NCBI RefSeq assembly: GCF_014646095.1 | Contig: NZ_BMMU01000007.1 | Coordinates: 76,722 to 140,721, forward strand | DNA: 64,000 bases | Source: Streptomyces lacrimifluminis | GTDB taxonomy: Bacteria; Actinomycetota; Actinomycetes; Streptomycetales; Streptomycetaceae | Reading direction: 5' to 3' | Part shown: positions 61,470-64,000 of the stretch, piece by piece | Layout of the letters: each line of letters opens with the position of its first letter | Numbering within the stretch: the stretch's first letter is position 1 | Position numbers and translations under genes: made by a program | Notes under the pieces: model-generated | What the model was told of the DNA's origin: nothing | The model's database searches: none | Seen by the model: the letters and a program-made list of their open reading frames with translations, nothing else

Positions 61470-62237
61470 GTGTTCGGACGTCGCAAGAAGAAGGGTGCCG
61501 CCGAGGACGCGGCCGGCGAGGCCGAGCAGGTCGTCGACAGCGTCGACACTGAGGCGGACGAAGCAGCGGGCAGCCGTGGGCGCGTCCGGCTGGAGCCGGA
61601 GCCGCGTCCCGACGGACCCTGGGACGACACCGAGGTGCGCGAGCCCGGCGAGGGCCGGGTGGACCTGGGCGGACTGTTCGTGCCCGGGGTCGACGGCATG
61701 GAGCTGCGGGTCGAGGTCGCGGGCGACGCGATCGTCGCGGCGACCGTAGTGCTGCGCGACAGCGCCGTGCAGCTCCAGGCCTTCGCCGCGCCCAAGCGCG
61801 AGGGCATCTGGGGCGAGGTGCGCGAGGAGATCGCCAGCGGCATCACCCAGCAGGGTGGCATCGTCGACGAGGTCGAGGGGCCGCTGGGCTGGGAGCTGCG
61901 CGCGCAGGTGCCGGTGCAACTGCCGGACGGCACGGGCGGTTTCCAGGTCGTGCGGTTCGTCGGAGTCGACGGTCCGCGGTGGTTCCTGCGAGGGGTCATC
62001 TCCGGGCAGGGCGCTGTGCAGCCGCAGGCCGCCGGTCTCCTGGAGCAGATCTTCCGGGACACGGTCGTCGTCCGTGGCGAGGGGCCGATGGCGCCCCGCG
62101 ACCCGATCGTCCTGAAGCTGCCGAACGACGCGCAGATGGTGCCCGAAGGCGTGTCGCAGGTCGAGGAGGAGGGTTCCCGCTTCGGTGGCGGCATGGGCCA
62201 GCTGCAGCGCGGGCCGGAGATCACCGAGGTCCGCTGA
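61470..62237 (+). CDS. DUF3710 family protein
   Basis: A 255-residue protein from GTG 61470 with GGAAGGA upstream. The first 60 residues are basic then acidic and disordered (FGRRKKKGAAEDAAGEAEQV). The conserved domain runs from RVDLGGLFVPGVDGMELRVE through LQAFAAPKREGIWGEVREEI to GVDGPRWFLRGVISGQGAVQ and FRDTVVVRGEGPMAPRDP. It is the DUF3710 family (Rv2696c in M. tuberculosis), always next to dut. Its function is unknown. A long terminator lies 110 bases beyond the stop. Confidence 0.93.
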   Translation: MFGRRKKKGAAEDAAGEAEQVVDSVDTEADEAAGSRGRVRLEPEPRPDGPWDDTEVREPGEGRVDLGGLFVPGVDGMELRVEVAGDAIVAATVVLRDSAVQLQAFAAPKREGIWGEVREEIASGITQQGGIVDEVEGPLGWELRAQVPVQLPDGTGGFQVVRFVGVDGPRWFLRGVISGQGAVQPQAAGLLEQIFRDTVVVRGEGPMAPRDPIVLKLPNDAQMVPEGVSQVEEEGSRFGGGMGQLQRGPEITEVR

Positions 62238-62275
62238 GAGCTCCGCTGGTCACGCGGGTCGTTCGCGGCGGGCCG

Positions 62276-62308
62276 GTGGGGGCTGGGTGTGCAGTTCCCC
62301 GCGCCCCT
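62276..62308. repeat. Dispersed Streptomyces intergenic repeat, copy 2 (reverse orientation)
   Basis: GCAGTTCCCCGCGCCCCT (62291-62308), preceded by GGGGGCTGGG, is the reverse complement of the copy at 49214-49244. It lies between the DUF3710 stop and its terminator. Confidence 0.7.
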
Positions 62309-62347
62309 GTCGGAGCCCGGTTCCGCACCCGGCCATGAGTTTCGCGG

Positions 62348-62385
62348 AACGGTCCGTATCCCTCCGTCGAGGGGTACGGACCGTT
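62348..62385 (+). terminator. Terminator after the dut operon
   Basis: A 17-base stem (one wobble pair) joins AACGGTCCGTA (62348-62358) plus TCCCTC with GAGGGG plus TACGGACCGTT (62375-62385), with loop CGTC, and is followed by TCTTCG. Confidence 0.88.
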
Positions 62386-62514
62386 TCTTCGTTCGTCTGT
62401 GCGTCAGGGTTGCGTCAAAGGCGTGGTCCGGTCTGCCTCTCGTCCCTTTTGTCGACATTGCTGGACGTAAGGTCGACGCTGCGCAGTCAGCGGGCACGGG
62501 AAGACAATGAGGCC

Positions 62515-64000
62515 ATGGGACGCGGCAAGCTTCGGATCTACCTCGGTGCGGCACCGGGCGTCGGCAAGACGTACGCGATGCTGTCCGAGGCGCACCGCCG
62601 TGTCGAGCGCGGGACGGACTGCGTGGTGGCGTTCGTGGAGCACCACGGCCGGCCGCGTACGGAAGTGATGCTGCACGGGCTGGAACAGATCCCGCTCAAG
62701 GAGCTGCCTTACCGCGGATCCGTGTTCACCGAGATGGACGTGGACGCCGTGCTCGCCCGACGGCCGCAGATCGCCCTGGTGGACGAACTGCCGCACACCA
62801 ACATTCCCGGCTCGCGCAACGCCAAGCGCTGGCAGGACGTGGAGGAGCTGCTGGCCGCGGGTATTGACGTGATATCGACTGTCAACATTCAACATCTTGA
62901 GTCGTTGGGTGATGTGGTTGAGTCGATCACTGGTGTACGTCAACAGGAGACCGTTCCCGACGAGGTGGTCCGGCGTGCGGATCAGATCGAGCTGGTCGAC
63001 ATGTCCCCGCAGGCGCTGCGCCGGCGCATGGCCCACGGCAACATCTACAAGTCCGACAAGGTCGACGCGGCTCTCGCCAACTACTTCCGGCCGGGGAACC
63101 TGACCGCTCTGCGGGAGCTGGCGCTGCTGTGGGTGGCGGACCGGGTCGACGAGTACCTGACCGAGTACCGCAGTGAGCACCGGGTCTCCAGGATCTGGGG
63201 CTCGCGCGAGCGGATCGTCGTCGGGCTGACCGGCGGACCCGAGGGCCGCACCCTGATCCGGCGGGCCGCGCGGCTCGCCGAGAAGGGCGCAGGCGGCGAG
63301 GTCATGGCCGTCTACGTCGCCCGCAGTGACGGGCTGACCAACGCCTCGCCGAAGGAACTGGCCGTCCAGCGGACCCTGGTCGAGGACCTTGGCGGAACGT
63401 TTCACCATGTGGTCGGGGACGACGTTCCGGTGGCACTGCTCGACTTCGCGCGGGGCGTGAACGCCACGCAGGTCGTGCTGGGTGTGTCCCGGCGCAAGAC
63501 CTGGCAGTACGTCTTCGGGCCCGGGGTCGGCGCGACCGTGGCCAGGGACTCGGGGCCCGACCTCGACGTCCATCTGATCACCCACGACGAGGCGGGCAAG
63601 GGGCGCGGACTGCCCGTGGCCCGGGGGGCCCGGCTCGGGCGGGCGCGGATCGTGTGGGGCTGGCTGGTCGGCGTGGCCGGTCCGGTGGTCCTCGCGCTGC
63701 TCCTGAACGCCGTCGACCTCGGTCTCGCCAACGACATGCTGCTGTTCCTGGCGCTCACGGTGGCGGCGGCCCTGCTCGGCGGCCTCCACCCGGCGCTGGC
63801 CTCGGCGGCCGTCGGCTCGTTGCTGCTGAACTACTACTACACGCCGCCGTACCACCGGCTGACCATCGCCGACCCGAAGAACATCGTCGCCCTGGTGATC
63901 TTCTTCGGGGTCGCCGTGTCGGTGGCGTCCGTGGTGGATCTGGCCGCCCGGCGCACGCATCAGGCGGCCCGGCTGCGGGCCGAGTCGGAGATCCTGTCCT
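62515..64000 (+). CDS. kdpD: Sensor kinase KdpD, N-terminal part (runs off the window)
   Basis: The gene starts at ATG 62515 with GAGG close upstream and stays open for 495 codons to the right edge. The KdpD domain begins LRIYLGAAPGVGKTYAMLSE (P-loop) and includes VDELPHTNIPGSRNAKRWQD. A universal-stress-like domain follows (IVVGLTGGPEGRTLIRRAAR). Four membrane helices start near residue 385 (WGWLVGVAGPVVLALLLN, LLFLALTVAAALLGGLHPAL). The kinase domain lies beyond the edge. KdpD normally controls K+ uptake with KdpE; kdpABC are not in this window. Codons around 62862-62950 are strikingly AT-rich. Confidence 0.93.
   Translation, partial: MGRGKLRIYLGAAPGVGKTYAMLSEAHRRVERGTDCVVAFVEHHGRPRTEVMLHGLEQIPLKELPYRGSVFTEMDVDAVLARRPQIALVDELPHTNIPGSRNAKRWQDVEELLAAGIDVISTVNIQHLESLGDVVESITGVRQQETVPDEVVRRADQIELVDMSPQALRRRMAHGNIYKSDKVDAALANYFRPGNLTALRELALLWVADRVDEYLTEYRSEHRVSRIWGSRERIVVGLTGGPEGRTLIRRAARLAEKGAGGEVMAVYVARSDGLTNASPKELAVQRTLVEDLGGTFHHVVGDDVPVALLDFARGVNATQVVLGVSRRKTWQYVFGPGVGATVARDSGPDLDVHLITHDEAGKGRGLPVARGARLGRARIVWGWLVGVAGPVVLALLLNAVDLGLANDMLLFLALTVAAALLGGLHPALASAAVGSLLLNYYYTPPYHRLTIADPKNIVALVIFFGVAVSVASVVDLAARRTHQAARLRAESEILS

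Noticed and set aside
1..64000. Prophage, insertion sequence, integrase or CRISPR content
   Set aside because: No recombinase, transposase, Cas-like protein, terminal repeats or spacer-repeat pattern was found; the disrupted genes show point lesions and a deletion rather than insertions.

Overview
The window is chromosomal DNA of a Streptomyces or a very close relative. It has very high GC with strong third-position bias, many GTG starts and 4-base ATGA/GTGA overlaps. It carries genes typical of that genus: the principal sigma factor HrdB with a Lys/Ala-rich N-terminal extension, SepH, CutRS, and a DasR-type operator at ptsH. It lies in the core of the chromosome: essential housekeeping genes dominate, and no prophage, transposase, integrase, rRNA, tRNA or CRISPR array was recognised.

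Layout. 1-12.4 kb: a partial gene, a RecQ-family helicase with a phosphoribosyltransferase-like tail, a decayed membrane-protein gene, a DUF4192 protein, a glycogen-debranching-domain protein, an NrtR-like Nudix regulator, a large ABC ATPase-permease fusion with altered catalytic motifs, and a FadR-type regulator. 12.4-18.6 kb: hrdB, a secreted trypsin-like protease, a DUF7455 protein and parE. 18.7-20.0 kb: a graveyard holding a broken DUF1453 gene and a two-component system reduced to a kinase/regulator fusion scar. 20.1-25.6 kb: a DUF485/acetate-type symporter pair followed on the other strand by two paralogous CitB-like response regulators and one CitA-like kinase. 25.7-29.3 kb: an iron-box-controlled sucrase/ferredoxin-like protein and two divergent citrate-synthase-family genes. 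29.4-30.4 kb: two small accessory genes.

30.7-37.5 kb: a COG0523 GTPase, parC, and a pair of M16 proteases. 37.6-44.8 kb: a secreted M23 peptidase behind a c-di-AMP riboswitch, a GntR regulator, ptsH behind a DasR site, a GNAT/acyl-CoA-synthetase fusion, DUF5998, and a nucleotide-pyrophosphatase-like enzyme. 44.9-50.3 kb: thymidine kinase, an NlpC/P60-like protein lacking its catalytic cysteine, a VOC protein, a sulfurtransferase and sepH. 50.7-58.1 kb: a sugar-lactone oxidase coupled to an MFS transporter, (copro)porphyrin ferrochelatase, an inositol-monophosphatase-like enzyme, a 57-residue protein and cutRS. 58.4-64 kb: DUF4193, an unrecognised protein, DUF3093, a thioesterase, dut, DUF3710, and the start of kdpD.

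How the genes fit together. The sigma factor, inositol-monophosphatase, DUF4193, DUF3093, dut and DUF3710 genes form a set also clustered near sigA in mycobacteria, so this is an old actinobacterial neighbourhood diluted here by Streptomyces-specific genes. Chromosome topology (parE, parC), nucleotide hygiene (dut, tdk) and division (sepH) are prominent. Regulatory sites visible in the DNA include an iron box, a DasR operator, a c-di-AMP riboswitch, an NrtR-style autoregulatory operator, an ECF-type promoter for hrdB, several apparently leaderless promoters, and more than ten strong terminator hairpins.

The features most worth a second look are the degenerate ABC fusion, the NlpC/P60 pseudoenzyme, the two-component deletion scar, the duplicated response regulators, and the unexplained palindrome-rich leader of the DUF4193 gene. 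No completely new system is established by the sequence alone.
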